From Coffea arabica (lineage: Eukaryota; Streptophyta; Magnoliopsida; Gentianales; Rubiaceae): a DNA stretch of 64,000 nucleotides. Positions 1 to 12,675 of this stretch are shown one piece after another. The translations under genes were made by a program, and so were the position numbers. The stretch covers positions 15,580,001 through 15,644,000 of the forward strand of contig NC_092312.1 of NCBI RefSeq assembly GCF_036785885.1. Direction: 5' to 3'. Within the stretch, counting starts at the first letter, position 1, and each line of letters starts with the position of its first letter. The notes under the pieces are model-generated. The model did not search any database. It was not told the origin of the DNA and worked only from the letters and a program-made list of their open reading frames with translations.

Positions 1-2690
1 TTTTCGAGAGTGAAAACACAACGAAATTGAAATTGAGGAAAATTCAAATCCCTTTTTTTTAAAAAAAAAAAGAAAAAGAATCCCAAGACCTTGGTTAGGT
101 TCTTAGGTTTGCCTTTCTCATAGAGTAATTATAATAGAAACGTTATCGTAGTTTACATCTGCAAAGAGACGGCAAATCAAACAGGAAAAATAAAAGTCTG
201 AGCACCTTCTAATATGTACCAACACCGTATTTGTGGGTAGAGGATGAACACAAATATGAACCTCATCTTCCGTAACAGTAGTGGAATCCAGTTGCTGCAG
301 TATTCAGAAGATTAGACTCATCTTCGTCACTCTCTCTCTCTCTACCCAGTTATCTGTCAGTTCACAATCATTGTGAAATAATCAAAAGGTTCATAACTGC
401 GTCATTTTGTTTATGATGAATAGATAAGCATATATGAAAATCAACTCTGTCTAAGAATGTCTCATCATTCAGTTTGCACAAAACATTTAGTCAATTTAGT
501 CAATGAGAATAATCATAACCCAAATTCAGTCAATTTAGTTTGAATTTGTGTATAACCAAAAGAGATGATGATGTACATTTATGAATTTGATCTCAAATGT
601 AATTTTAAAATTATGTCTATTAATGCATGATTAGGATTGAAAAATGAATCAGATTATTCGATACTCGAATTGAGTTTGATTTGATAAGAACTCGTTCAAA
701 TTTTAGTAGCCAACTAGTCAAGATAAATTTGAACAGCATTTTATATTCTATAACATTTAAATTTGATAAAAAAAAATTCGTTTAAATTCGATTTAACAAA
801 TCAACAAGTCAAATTTAAACAAAATTTCAAACTCGTTAAAATAATCAAACAAATATAAACACTAGAGTATTCAGATTGATTAGGTTGTTTACACCCCTAT
901 GCATAATAGAGGGAAGTTTTCTCCATTAAAATGCCGAGTGCCCAAGCCAACTACATGTCCAAAAAAAAAAACAAATTGAGATCACCTAAATTAAAAAGAA
1001 AAAAGGGAATCGCGGACTGTTTCATCTGGAAGTGGAGAAACCTTTACGTCAATTTGAGTTAACGGGGCACATATGCTTGACTACTTTTGAGAAATTTATT
1101 CCTGATATTGTGATTTTTTTTTCACTTACGCGCAAATAACACACACACAAACTAATAAATACACACGCACGAGCAATTAACGAAAGAATGCCCGAAAGTA
1201 GTGGAAGGGGGACCCACTAAGAATCCACGTTTATCCAATTGGTGACAAAACGAGATCCCTATGGACCTTATACCCAGAGTAAAGACCCCATGATTTTTTG
1301 ATGTGGGATGGTTGCCCAACCCCCTGCCCGTGCACACACACTCACCAGCCAATGGGTTAGTATTTTTTCCCTTACGGCAAATAACACATATATGCAAACT
1401 AATAAATACACACGCACAAGTAGTTAACGAAGAACGGCTTGAAAGCAGTAGAAAGGGGATCCACTAAGAACCTACGTTCAGCCAATTGGTGAGATCTTGT
1501 ACCCAAAGATACATACTCCTCATGTTGAAGAAACGGTACGGCAGATCACTATTAATTGTGCAGCTATTAGCCTATTACCTCAAAAAAAGAATCTCCATTT
1601 TGTGCGATAATTTTAATTGAGGGGGTTCCGTTCCAAGTCTAAAAATACTTTTTTATCTTTGAAAAATGGTTACTGTCTAAAATCATATTCTAAATTCTAA
1701 TACAGTCCTTAATGGATAATATAGAAATGGAGTTGTCTGAAAGGCTAGCTAATTTATATAGTCTGTATCAGTATTATTGTGGGTGAGAACAAGGACAAAG
1801 CTCCTTGCATGTAAAGATAAATTTCAATCGTTATCTCCACCACATCAGCTGCTAAGATTTGTTACTGAAAACCCTTTTTAAATTTATCGAGTGTTTTCTC
1901 GCCGGCGTGAAAATAAATAGGCTGCTGATTTCTGGTAAAAAGTCGAGTAGTTAATGTCTAAATTACTACTAACTTTTTTAACTATTGGATGACAACCCAT
2001 CACTAAGCAGAAATTAATCCTTCACAATAAATCTAGGAGCGCTTTTACAGGTGCACCCTCCACGATTTTAAGAATCGTATTAACCTTTTTCCTCATTTCT
2101 CACCAAAATTCGCGTACAATTCTAATGGATTCTACAATTAATGGAAGCGACTGTGGATAGGTTTAATTGGCATAATGGAAGAGACTGTATGATGTGTTTT
2201 TTCTTTTTCCTTCTTTTGAAACAGTTTAGTTTCTACTGAATTGATGGGTAAGGCCTCGTCGACCTCTATGGGGGTCTAATACCACTGTATAGTGGTCCAA
2301 CTCCTTTTGTTCCTCGCTATAATAGTTTTGGTTTTTTTTTTTTACTCAGTTTAACAAGAATTATTTAATTTTATTGAAAGAGTAAATCTAGTTTACTATT
2401 TTTCTAAAATACATTTACATTAATATTAAGAGTGTGACTAATCACTATAGCTTTATATTAATTACAACAATAGTATTATAAAAACTTGTATCATTCAAAC
2501 CATGAATCCAAGCAATTATTGAATAAAGTAGGTTATATTAACTTATAACAAAGTACATTAATATTTTAGAAAAATTACAAATTAATTATATTTTTCAATT
2601 GAAAAGTAAATTATAATTTAAAATAAATAAAAAAGGAAAGCAAGAATGTCAAAATAGGTTAGAAGAAGTATTAATTATGACTCCCGTTTT
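1..2690. other. Noncoding left flank of duplication copy A
   Basis: No supportable gene. Positions about 10-130 resemble 12,733-12,790, so duplication copy A starts here or left of the window. The stretch from about 131 to 2,690 has only about 0.4 kb of counterpart in copy B, so one copy gained or lost DNA. It holds a two-copy direct repeat (separate entry), short CT runs near 330-345, and AT-rich sequence at 2,340-2,640. Confidence 0.6.
1127..1490. repeat. Two-copy direct repeat, unit about 115 bp
   Basis: Positions about 1,127-1,242 and 1,368-1,490 are diverged direct copies. Both carry a CA-rich start, the words aataaatacacacgcac and ccactaagaa, and end in ccaattggtga. The copies are about 240 bp apart. 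No open frame of interest runs through them. They may be a local tandem duplication with decayed intervening sequence. Confidence 0.75.
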
Positions 2691-4564
2691 GTTGAATCTA
2701 ACCCACAATAGTTAACATTTCTTGACCGTGTAATTAAATGTACTTTTCATATGCATGGTTAAATCGAACTGATTAATACTGGCGAAGTAAGAGTGGTAAC
2801 ATCCTGCATTAGCAATATTTACAATAAAACTGTCACTAATGTTTGAGACCTCAATCTTCACGCACCTCTCCCGTAGGAAAAACTAGCAAGCACAAAGTAC
2901 CAAAGAAGAATAGAAGATAGAAGAAAAGGCAAAAACTATTAGCAGTTCTACCATTGCATATCATCACAAGCTATTTAATTCTGACGATCTGGCTCCACTT
3001 TTTGAGATTCATCATCCCCATTCATACTTTTTTGCAGTTGGGAAGGATACTGACCTGCAACAACATATTAATTACATGTCCTCTACCTATAGCTACAGTT
3101 GTGGTCTGTCGAGTTGACACTTTTTTCACTTTTATTAAGGAGTAGCTTTTAGCTCATTACTTGTTCTTTTTCAATTGAGTTCTAATCAACGCTGAAACTG
3201 AGTGGAATTTGAGATAAACACTAGCATACTGCTTTTTTTACTCGAAAAAAAGAATGAATCAAGTTATCAAATGCAACCAAATGACCGATGTTAGATCGAT
3301 GAATATCCAATCTCTCAAGTTTTAGCTTGAGCACTACTACTTTGCAGTGATTGACAAAAGATTGACACTGGACTTCACATCTGTCTTTTTAACTCTAAAT
3401 TTGGTCGTATTCGCACAGTCAAAGCATTCTGTGTTCGAGGTTAAGGCATAAGCAAATTCCCATGCACAGCAACGAAAAGGGAAATATAGCTGGTTTGTTA
3501 ATGAGTATGAAAAAGCAGTTGCTATGTTGTTGCTACCTTCACCAGTTAGTGCAACCACGTTAATATGGTCCTTTTTTATTCTTGAACTTTAGATATTTGG
3601 CTCACTTCTCAACCACCAAAAAGTAGGACCGAATTTATTGGAGGAGAAGGGCAGCTGAACAAGTACTTTCTGATCTATATGTATATGGGAGACATATGAG
3701 TTTTCTCATTCTGACCCTTTTCAGTTTTCAAGAGTAGCGTTCTAGCTAAGCCAAAAGTATATGAACTAGCCATGGAGAATGCTTTTCCGAAAGGTTTGGT
3801 ATGCTGAACTTGAAGATGCTTTCCTGACGAATTAAAACTACAACAACAGTCAGTTCATAGAAGTATCACCAAAGCAAATTGAACCCAACGACGGCCAAGA
3901 TGATCAATCGTCAAGTGGTGCAAGAGCAAACAAGAATAGTAAATGCATGCCCCCTTATTCATGTGTGTTGAAAGTTGGAAACTCATTGCCCACTTGTGGC
4001 CAAACTACTTCAATTGAATGTGTCAAATTGTGACAAATAAGGGATCATTGATGACAGAAAGTTCGAATACATACTATTATTGATTATAAAAATTCCATAC
4101 CTATTGCTGAACCCATCAATGGGTATCTAGATCCTATTTTGCAAGACTTTTCTTGGAATAGTTTATAACAGGCACTGAAAATTACTGCAACTAATACTCC
4201 TTAGTCAAGGAGGCATGTGCTTGTAGCATATCTTTTCTGAATTTTCTATGCTCCCCACTTTATAGTTACCGTATTACTGAAAAGATAAAGACGTAAAGCA
4301 AATATAAGTGCTAATGAAAAACATAGAGGAGAAGTAACTAAAATGCACTAGTGAATCGTGGACAAATAAATTCTGAGCCACTCAAGCACGAGAAATCAAA
4401 TTGTAGGGTTTGTATCACCTGTCACTTGTGAATAAGCCACGCTTCTTGCTACAATTATTTTTAAGTGACATTAATATTGAGTATTGACAGCTTTGTAAAG
4501 CAAGTCCTCATGGATAGCCTCTATGCCACTAGACAGTGGACTTTGCTAGAAGTTGACTGGGTCG
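2691..4564. other. Intergenic DNA upstream of XIP copy A
   Basis: This noncoding DNA is conserved between the two duplication copies. A 63-codon open frame at 2,954-3,145 is also open in copy B (13,456-13,647). Both copies are recent, so retention of the frame is weak evidence for coding, and no family is recognised. The last 400 bp before 4,565 are highly similar between copies and probably contain the shared XIP promoter. Confidence 0.5.
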
Positions 4565-4574
4565 CTATAAATAG
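4565..4574 (+). promoter_or_regulatory. TATA box of XIP copy A
   Basis: The sequence ctataaatag lies 61 bp upstream of the XIP start codon, embedded in gctataaatagcgc. The same box sits at the equivalent place in XIP copy B (18,963-18,972). Spacing fits a plant TATA box with a short 5' leader. Confidence 0.7.
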
Positions 4575-4634
4575 CGCAACAGGCTCAATTATAAGTTACA
4601 AACTAGCAAATGAAACATATAGCTGATTGAGTAG

Positions 4635-5895
4635 ATGGCTGCAGATGCTGGAAATGTATACGTTAACATGGAAGAAGAAAGCCATGCTGCCGGAAATAGA
4701 ATACAACCTATGTCTATTGCTCCCGCGTAAGTATCTCATAACTTCACCACCACTGCTACTTGCACTTAAATAATTTGTCTGTTCTCCATTTTTAGTTTTT
4801 GTCAGTTTTATTCGAAATCTCCTGACTTCTTGCACGAATTTGCAACATACTTTTTTGCAGACCAGCACAGTGGACTGCTGATGAAAAGAAACAATCATCT
4901 TTCAGCCTGAGCGAAAGGCTAGGCTTGGACGAGTTTCTCTCCTTAAATGTTAGTGAAAATCTTTCAACGGACAGACCCGTTTTGCAGTTCAAGCTGCGTT
5001 CATTAGGATTGGAATTGTGTAACACGAGGCTTTATTTCTTTTGCTCGTATCTTGATCAAATTTCACGTTGGGTTGATATATAACTTTGATGCAGGTCTGG
5101 AGAGCATCTGTAGGGGAACTTCTTGGCTCAGCCGTTTTGGTCTTCATGATTGACACCATAGTCATATCAACCATCGAGACAGATGTGAAAATGCCAAACC
5201 TGATTTTATCAATTCTCGTGGCCATTATCATTGCGATTCTTCTACTAGCCGTGCATCCAGTTTCTGGAGGCCACATAAACCCCATCATCTCATTCTCCGC
5301 GGCATTAGTCGGGCTTATATCAATGTCGCGCGCCATAATCTATATCATCGCTCAATGTGCGGGCGGCGTGCTAGGGGCACTAGCACTTAAAGCGGTGGTT
5401 AGCAGTAACATCGAAAGAACCTTCTCACTGGGAGGTTGCACCCTCACCGTAATAGCACCGGGTCCCCAAGGGCCAGTGACAATAGGCCTGGAGACTGCCC
5501 AGGCGTTTTGGCTGGAGGTCTTTTGTAGCTTCGTGTTCTTGTTCGCTTCAGTCTGGATGGCATACGACCATCGTCAGAGAAACTCCATTGGCCTGATTCC
5601 TGTTTTCTCAATCATCGGAATCGTGCTGGGTCTTCTGGTGTTTGTATCGACGACAGTCACTGCTACTAAGGGTTATGCGGGCGCAGGGATGAACCCTGCT
5701 AGGTGTTTCGGCGCAGCAGTTGTTAGAGGAGGCCACCTGTGGGAGGAGCACTGGATATTCTGGGCAGGGCCTGCTGTAGCTTGTTTTGCATTCTACGTTT
5801 ACACGCGGATCATTCCTAATAATCATTTTCATGCAGAAGGGTTCAAGCATGATTTCTTTGGCATCCTAAGGACTATTAGCAGGCTGGAACGTTAA
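4635..5895 (+). CDS. XIP: XIP-family aquaporin, tandem copy A
   Basis: Predicted X-intrinsic protein, a six-helix channel of the MIP family. XIPs are usually plasma-membrane channels for water or small uncharged solutes such as glycerol, urea, boric acid or H2O2. Exons are 4635-4726, 4861-4948 and 5095-5895; phases join to give 326 aa. The cytosolic N-terminus (residues 1-60) is encoded by the first two exons. The membrane region begins at VWRAS (residue 61). The first pore motif is NPI (122-124, not NPA) and the second is NPARC (260-264). The Cys after the second NPA is the XIP hallmark. Length fits the family. The protein ends in a short basic tail. The start is the first ATG after the TATA box, and the same start is kept in copy B. 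No damage is seen. Substrate cannot be read from sequence alone. Confidence 0.93.
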
Positions 5896-8442
5896 ACATG
5901 GTAGAAATTTACCAGGATGGAGTTGTTGCCTTAGCCTATAGCTAAAAAGGGGAAGACGATGTATGATACTTTCCTATATATACGTGATTGTGATCGGTGA
6001 TCATATTCGTACTAACAAGCTAGACTTTCTGTATTTCGATGGAGAATGTCTTCTATGATAGTAAACCCTTGTATGGTATTTACTTCCAATCGTGTCAAGT
6101 GTAAACGGATGTTGTTCCCAAGGGAACAGATTATGAATGTCAAACTTCCTATCCCGTCGGGTGTAAACTGATGCTGTTCCCAAGAGAACAGATTATGAAT
6201 GTCAACTATTGAGGTGTGGATGTAAATGTTGCCATGCCTGCCGAAATTGTTGAGCATTAAGTTCAAAATTTTTAATACGCGACCGCTGGCGCCTCAATAA
6301 TTAGTTGCATGTCTGATGTCTAAATTTCATCTTCTTGTTAACGATCGCCCTTGCATTTTGCCTTCACCTTTTTCGTCTTTCGGGTTGAGATTTGAGAAGA
6401 AAGAAATCAGGAAGGTTCCAAGGCCCACCACAAGACTAGAATACAATATCACAGATCGTCTGCATGCAAATGAGAAATTGAGAATAGGCCGTCTGAATAA
6501 TCGGGCCGACTCAGTCATCAACACTTCCAAGTGGCCTTTTTGATGTGCAAGTCAATTTGGGAGTTTATATATATTCAACAATCGCATTTATGAGTTTACC
6601 AATTAGGAAAATCAGAAATACAACAATTATAAGTTTATCGTATTTGGGAATTGAGAATTTCAACTTGCATGAGTTTATCCTTTCGAAAAATTTCGAAATT
6701 TAACGCGTACTGATTCTCGTTAAATGTTACGAAACCCAACACATTTAACAACCGGGACATTAACCAAATAGCTTTAAGATCCCTGATTTAACAAACCCAA
6801 TACATTTAATGTATATATATGCTAAAAAGGTGATTGAAAAATATATTTACGAAAAATATAAAAAAAAATTTTGGATAAAAATTACATTCCAAATAAGGTC
6901 CAGCGCTGCGGTTGGCGTCTGCTCTAGCTCACCATCCATCACCATAATTGCAGGGGGCCATTCGGGTTGAAAGTTGAAACACTTTTGAGGTCCTTTATAT
7001 CGTTAACTCCTTGTCGATATTGCTTCGTGTTTAAGCTGCGTCTTACCCTCTTCTATGGGAATCCCAAAAGTGTCAAGTCATTAATTGATTGCTTAATCAT
7101 CAATTATTCAGCTGTGCTATGCGTCCTTGTATTTGTATCAACCACAGTCCGCCCACAATCACAATCGAAAGGCGCAACGGATCTCGTCGTATATTACTCA
7201 GTTAATAATTATTAAATTTTTAAAAAAATAAAAAATTAAATTATGATATTTATAAAGGAGAAATAACTTATTAAGGCTTGGCATAATTGGTAAATAATTA
7301 GGGGTGAGTCCCCACCCACTGACGGAAATGTACATTTTAGGTCAATCATTTTTTGATCATTACTCTTGTGTATTAGCGTACCTTGGAAGACGATTGCAGA
7401 TCCGTCTCGCCCTTCTTATCATTTATTTTTTAAAAGCTAATTATATTAATTTATTTTTGTATTTCACATGTTCATCTTAAATTCATCATTGATTGTTCTC
7501 AAAAGAATTCTCATGCCCTGAAACAAACATCCAAAGGAATAAAAGAAAAAGGGAAAAAAAATAAAAGATTCCAAAATCAATAAAAACTATAATAAGCATA
7601 ATCCCTTTCATTTATTATACATCTATTAAACTCTTTTCTCAAAAAAAAAAAAAAAAGAAGATGATGATGATCTCTACAAATGAATATTATAAACAAATTA
7701 TAATCTTTCGTATTTGGATTGTAATTTGCTCAATAAAGTTAATTAGTTAACTCATAAAATAATATTTTTTGTACATATATAAAAATATATATATATATAT
7801 ATATATGCAAGGCTCGACCCTTTTTTGATCCGATCAAAAGATTATCTAATCTTTAGAAATGGATTGGTACGGATTCCACCATCAATGGGTTAACAGATTT
7901 TTGGCCCTAACCTAATCGGCATACCCTAACCTAATCGGTAAAATCGGTTTAATAACACGATACGAGCCCATTCAACCGTTCTAAAGTTCAAAGTCTTTCA
8001 ACACACACACACGCACGCACAAGGCCTGCGCACACAAAACAAGAATAAATAGCATGACAATGACCCAACCAAAAAAAGAAAAGGAAAGGAAAAGAGGAAT
8101 GAAATGAAATGCTCTTCAAATTTTCTAAATTCTTTCTTATTGGATAATAAGCCAGTACTCGAATATTTCTTCTCATGACGATCGAATATTTCAATTCTGG
8201 TCATAGGGTCGGACTAGAACATCAAATCTCTGAAGAGAAAGATTGTCATATTGTAGTTGGCCTGGAAACAAGAACAACTTGTTTTGGCATTGTAAATTTG
8301 CACCTCATCCAGATTCTGTATAGAGAACGAAATCATCTACGTAGCTTAAAATTCATCTGTGTTCAATTTTAGTCGTTAAAAGTTACAAGGACTATTATTC
8401 CTGCTTTCTTCATAATTCAACAGGTCATATTTGTCAACAGCA
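5896..8442. other. Intergenic DNA after XIP copy A
   Basis: Similarity to copy B continues past the XIP stop to about 6,760 and resumes at the XIP relic (6,900-7,150). Positions 6,100-6,215 carry two diverged copies of a unit of about 64 bp (gttcccaagggaacagattatgaatgtcaa type) that is single in copy B. A short AT run occupies about 7,785-7,806. A two-unit cctaacctaatcgg repeat lies near 7,906-7,945. No gene is supported. Confidence 0.55.
6925..7150 (+). pseudogene. Relic of a third XIP aquaporin (copy A)
   Basis: The stretch near 6,928-6,950 aligns with a clearer XIP relic in copy B (21,866-21,946). At 7,122-7,148 the reading VLVFVSTTV matches the helix-5 text LLVFVSTTV of the intact XIP genes (residues 240-248). 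Most of the exon between these patches is gone. It is too decayed to encode a channel. The assignment relies on copy B and on short matches, so it is tentative. Confidence 0.4.
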
Positions 8443-9051
8443 TTATGAAGAAGGAGCTTCCAAAAGCGTGGAGGAGGACGCAAGCGGCACATGCAGGGCA
8501 GAGTTTGTGGTCCTTTTGTGGAAACAGATATTGGATTGCCTTCCAGTTGCAGCATGGTACTCCCAAGTATTTCAGTCAGAAGCTTCTTAAACTCATCTTC
8601 TTTAACCAACTTCCTGTCATCCGCATCTAACTTCTTGAAAGCTTCATTTATGATTTTGTCGATCTGCAGAGATTAGCTAAAGCGTTTGGTAAGATGAGCT
8701 TAAGACCGGAGAACCTCTAATCAGCCTGAAAAGTACCCAGTTCGAGGTGAAACTGCACCAGGCTTGAGGACTGTTCCTTTTACACATTAAGCCAAATGCA
8801 GATTCTATAAATAGGTCAGAAAGCTAATCGATTAACTTGTACATAGCTATTTCTTCAATTATCCCTTACTATGATTTCCCAATTGGAACGGCAAGTCTCA
8901 TCTCATAATAAGTAGTAAAAATGAGCTAACCTCGAAAGACTGATTACCTGATCAACAGCACCCAGTGGGCCTAAGCCAGATGATGGGACCAGAACATCCA
9001 GAGCAACACGCAGATTTGTTTTGACAATTTTCCACTGCGATCTCTTGGAAT

Positions 9052-10191
9052 CAAGGCTTGCCATATCGGCTGCAACAACTTGGCCGAGTCATGACCGGAA
9101 CGGGGCTAACAATATGATACCGTTACCCGCATCGCCTCTGAAACTAAGTCGGATACATATCGCGGAGAACTCTGCGATATGCAATAATATGATACAGAAT
9201 CGTCGAATAGTGGCGAGAACTTGGCGATATCTACTGTTATGAATCGGAAACAAGAGAAAGGAAAATTTCAAGACACAAACCTATAGCTAAATACTAAAGC
9301 TTTCCCACCCCTGTGACATGAAACAAAACAAAATGAAATGTCACGCAAAAGGACGTTCATAGAGCTTCTGGAAAGTTTTTATTCCTGCAACTTCAGCCGA
9401 TGAATGCATCACATTTCACGTACATATCAATCAAGGAAGTCCCGAAATGTATATGAAAATCTAAACCAGTTCCGGTGCTCATCCGATGAACGCACTTTCC
9501 CAGCCAAAACATGATAACTCTGCATGCACAAGACTAATAAAAGAAAACAAACAGTATCCAAAGCAAATTTGATAGGTATGTAAAAAGAATAAAAATATGT
9601 TCTTACTATATTTGATAGAATTCAAAAGTTATACATAATTCATGAATTTTAATATTTTCGTGACATTTATTATTGTTGTTTTTTTATTTTAGAAAATTGA
9701 GATCAATCACCTAGGCATTTCTGTTGATCAATGTAGGTGAAAATGCTTATTGAGAATATGGTGAAAATGCTTGCTTCTTTATGTCTTTATATTTTATAAC
9801 CTTATTTGATAGGTATTTGTTTCTTTTGCTCTATTGAAGTAAACACTGCTACTTTCTTTATGTATTGGGATTCTCATTGTGTTATTTAAGATATGATGGT
9901 TTTACTCTTATATTTAATTTTTGATGTCATACAAAATAGGATTAGAAGACACACTTGATGCTAAAATCTTTTACTACTAATGCTATAGGTTTATGGTAAT
10001 GGCAGCATTACTTTATTTAAATAATTAGTAACTATATATGATAATGTAGATATTTAGTAAACTTAATTTGATAATTGTGTTTGTTATCCTATTTTTTATT
10101 TTTAGTAATTTTTTTTAGAATTTTTAATGCTGCGACGAATGTGAAACAATCACGACCGCGAGGTGATCATGATGGGCGACAGGGAACCATG
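9052..10191. mobile_element. hAT-like nonautonomous DNA transposon, 1,140 bp
   Basis: The element interrupts exon 4 of the EF-hand pseudogene. It is flanked by a perfect 8-bp target duplication, cttggaat (9044-9051 and 10192-10199), the size made by hAT transposases. Copy B has the uninterrupted site at about 24,715. Ends are weakly inverted: caaggcttgcc on the left and ccctgtcgcc-type sequence reading inward from catggttcc on the right. It has no transposase frame. The inside is AT-rich. Confidence 0.85.
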
Positions 10192-10485
10192 CTTGGAATA
10201 GTTTGTAAGGAAGTATCCAGAGCCTGTTGAGGAACAAATTGGTGCACCTCAATGTCCAAGCACAATGTATGAAATCATTTCAACACATTCAAAAGACTTG
10301 CCATATAATTTATTTCTTCTTAGATAAGTTGGACAAACTTGAGACGAAGATGATAAAGATACCAATATTTGCACGGGCCCATAGCTAAATTAGAATCCAC
10401 TAGAAAAGAGTTATCACTAATAACGTGCACAGAAGACAGAATAAGTTGGATGCCACTGTTCTTAATTTACCACCAGCAGAAATTA

Positions 10486-10624
10486 TTGGTGTGTTTGGAC
10501 AGGAAATTATTTGCCCAAATATATTTATTTACATTATTATTACAATTTTCATTACACCTTTTTATCTCACATACATCACATCACAAAAAGTGCTGCAGTA
10601 AAAATATCTCAATATTAGTATTAA
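10486..10624. mobile_element. Small MITE-like insertion
   Basis: Copy A has about 139 bp between gaaatta and tgttacttta that copy B lacks (25,068-25,072). It begins ttggtgtgtttgg, a start common in Tourist-like MITEs. The short ATTA-type flanking repeat is ambiguous, so the family is uncertain. The insertion itself is clear from the empty site. Confidence 0.6.
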
Positions 10625-10795
10625 TGTTACTTTACCAACCGTATCCAGCTCAAATTTGTTGGATAGCAATCTTCTTATTCCGCTCCCATCAAATGTATTC
10701 TCAGTATGTGCAACAATTACGGGCTGCTCTTTCAGAAGTTTTGCAACAGTCCCTGCGACATTCTTGAACTCACCAAGAATGTAGTCAAATGAGAC

Positions 10796-11894
10796 AGAAA
10801 ACACCTAGATGAGCCGCTATATCACCGAGGTACCGGATTTTCTATAAATGCTGTCTAGATAAGTCCATCACTTGATCTCATGCTTTACGAAACTCTAATT
10901 TTTCTACTGGGTACTCGACGGGCACTCGTTAGAAAGATCCATCGTTTAAAATGAAAAATAGCCCCTCTGTGACGAGTACCCGTTACAAACAGGCAAAGTA
11001 AATTCCATACTATCAACGTAGATTCCCTCTGTGACGAGACTTTCCACGAAGCAGCAGAAGACTAAAGTATGGAGGATGTCACCAGCAGAAGACTTTACAT
11101 AATTCTAGTATTAGAGTACGCTATATTCTTGGTGCTGTTACTTGTACCAGGTGAGAAGAATTAGTCACTAGTTGAAACTGTCTCTTCTTTAAATATCGTT
11201 TGAATTTTTAAGCTGTACACAGGAAGTATGTATGACAAGACTTTTTCACTCAAGCGTATCTTGAATCTTGGTTTTTTGTTTCACGGCTTCTGAAATATCC
11301 TATAATGAAAAGGAATCCCCCTAAGAATATTTCTCGGAATCAAAAGATTAGAAGAAAAAAATTGTAGAACGCTGGCAAACGAATTTAGAATCAGACAAGT
11401 TCGTTCTTTTCTGTCAAGATTGGTAATTACGTAGTTGCATGAATAAGCCAAAACCATATGCTGCCTCTAGCCATTTCGCCTGTTCCCGAACTGGGATCAA
11501 TCAGTTTTTGAGGTCGCTAATTAATCCTGATTTTTACTTAGAAGTCAAAAAAAATTACACGAGTTAAATAATGAAGTTTACGTGAAGGGTGAAATGCATC
11601 GAAAAAGATTAGCATTTTAATAATCGAAGGTAAGGTTGCAAATGTAAGCCAGTCTTTTGAAATTAATCAATTATGACTCACTTACAGTCTCTCGTGAATC
11701 ATGATGAGTAAGAAAAATCGTCGAAGAACCACAATTTGATTTCTATATCATTGAGTTCATAGCCAGGAAATTCGTAATTCATCAATTGCGCAGTTATATT
11801 CCCTCCTCCAGGAGAATACGAAAAGAAAAAGAAGAAAAATATTTGTTCCCCTGCTAATTTTTTATACAACGGGGTATCTTTCAGGCTTAAAAAA
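10796..11894. other. Junction between the duplication copies
   Basis: Similarity to copy B ends near 10,795, and copy B starts near 12,733, so the tandem junction lies between them. The sequence holds no recognisable gene. A short repeated phrase about ctctgtgacgag occurs near 10,965 and 11,025. The long palindrome follows at 11,895. Confidence 0.6.
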
Positions 11895-12675
11895 AAGGGT
11901 TAATTACATTCACCTCCCCTGAGGTTTGACCATATTACCAATCAATCCCTGTAATCTGTCCAAATAACAGTCTCACCCTTTGAATGATCAAACATTTAAC
12001 AAAAACCCCCTTAATGCCGAAAATGCCCTTTTTGAAGCCATATTGCATTAAAAAAAGAACATATTTTTATTTATTAACCTTCAAGTAATCCAAAAAAATA
12101 GAAAAAAATTTTTGCTTATTATTTTATAAAAATCATATCTTTACTTCCATAAATAGTTTTGAATCAATAATTATTTTAAATCTTAAAAATTAGATAAATT
12201 GAAAGAAAAATAAAAAAGAAACAATTATTTTAAATTCTCAAGTATGGTTCGAATTTGTGATTCAAGGCATGTTGCGGAGAGCACAAGACATGTTTTCCTC
12301 AATTTGAACCATATTTCAGGAATTAAAATAATTTCTTCTTTTTTTATTGTTCTTTCAATTTATCTAATTTTTAATATTTATTTTTAAGATTTAAAATAAT
12401 TATTGATTCAAAACTATTTATGGAAGCAAAGATATGGTTTTTATAAAATAATAAGCAAAAACTTTTTCTATTTTTTTGGATTGCTTCAAGGTTAATAAAA
12501 TAAAAATATGTTCTTGTTTTAATGCAACATGGTCTCAATAAGGGCATTTTCGGCATTAAGGGAATTTTTGTTAAATGTTTGATCATTCAAAGGGTGAGAC
12601 CGTTATTTGGACAAATTATAGGGATTGATTGGTAATATGGTCAAACCTCAGGGGAAGTAAATGTAATTAACCCTT
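11895..12675. mobile_element. Giant near-perfect palindrome (foldback MITE)
   Basis: The left end (aagggttaattacat) is the inverse of the right end (atgtaattaaccctt). Complementarity continues inward for almost the whole element, to a short centre near 12,270-12,300, giving arms of about 380 bp. Only scattered mismatches are seen. A transcript would fold into one very long hairpin. The flanks show no clear 8- or 9-bp target duplication, so the superfamily is open; a Mutator-like foldback is one possibility. It encodes no protein. Confidence 0.85.

Larger units (their letters stand above)
2698..10795. repeat. Segmental duplication, copy A
   Basis: This block matches 13,207-25,260 in order: upstream DNA (2,698-3,670 with 13,207-13,966), XIP promoter and gene (3,680-6,760 with 18,083-21,720), XIP relic (6,900-7,150 with 21,850-22,720), spacer (8,060-8,440 with 23,720-24,120), and the EF-hand 3' part (8,443-10,795 with 24,121-25,255). 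Similarity stops inside EF-hand exon 3, which marks the right breakpoint. Weaker similarity to copy B at about 10-130 suggests the duplicated unit began further left. Confidence 0.9.
8443..10795 (-). pseudogene. Truncated EF-hand protein gene (copy A)
   Basis: This is the partial duplicate of the intact EF-hand gene at 24,121-28,258. Equivalents of exon 5 (8443-8663), exon 4 (8950-9051 plus about 10200-10229) and part of exon 3 (about 10634-10795) are present. Exons 1 and 2 are missing because the duplication breakpoint lies inside exon 3. Exon 5 carries a short insertion (about 11 bp near 8,509-8,520) that shifts frame. Exon 4 has a one-base deletion near 9,016 and is split by a 1.14 kb hAT-like element. 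An extra insertion of about 139 bp follows exon 3 (10,486-10,624). With no 5' end, promoter or intact frame, it is a pseudogene. Confidence 0.9.

Noticed and set aside
2954-3145. 63-codon open frame kept open in both duplication copies (also 13,456-13,647)
   Set aside because: The copies are recent, so a shared open frame is expected without coding selection. The peptide is low in information, has no known family and no start context that stands out.
3653-3663. TSD-like words in copy A as sign of an excised element
   Set aside because: The sequence gcagctgaacaag is simply the unoccupied target of the copy B MITE; no footprint was seen.
6967-7215. 82-codon frame containing VLVFVSTTV as a possible small gene
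   Set aside because: Only the short VLVFVSTTV patch matches anything (XIP helix 5). The rest is unrelated, so it is treated as part of a pseudogene relic.
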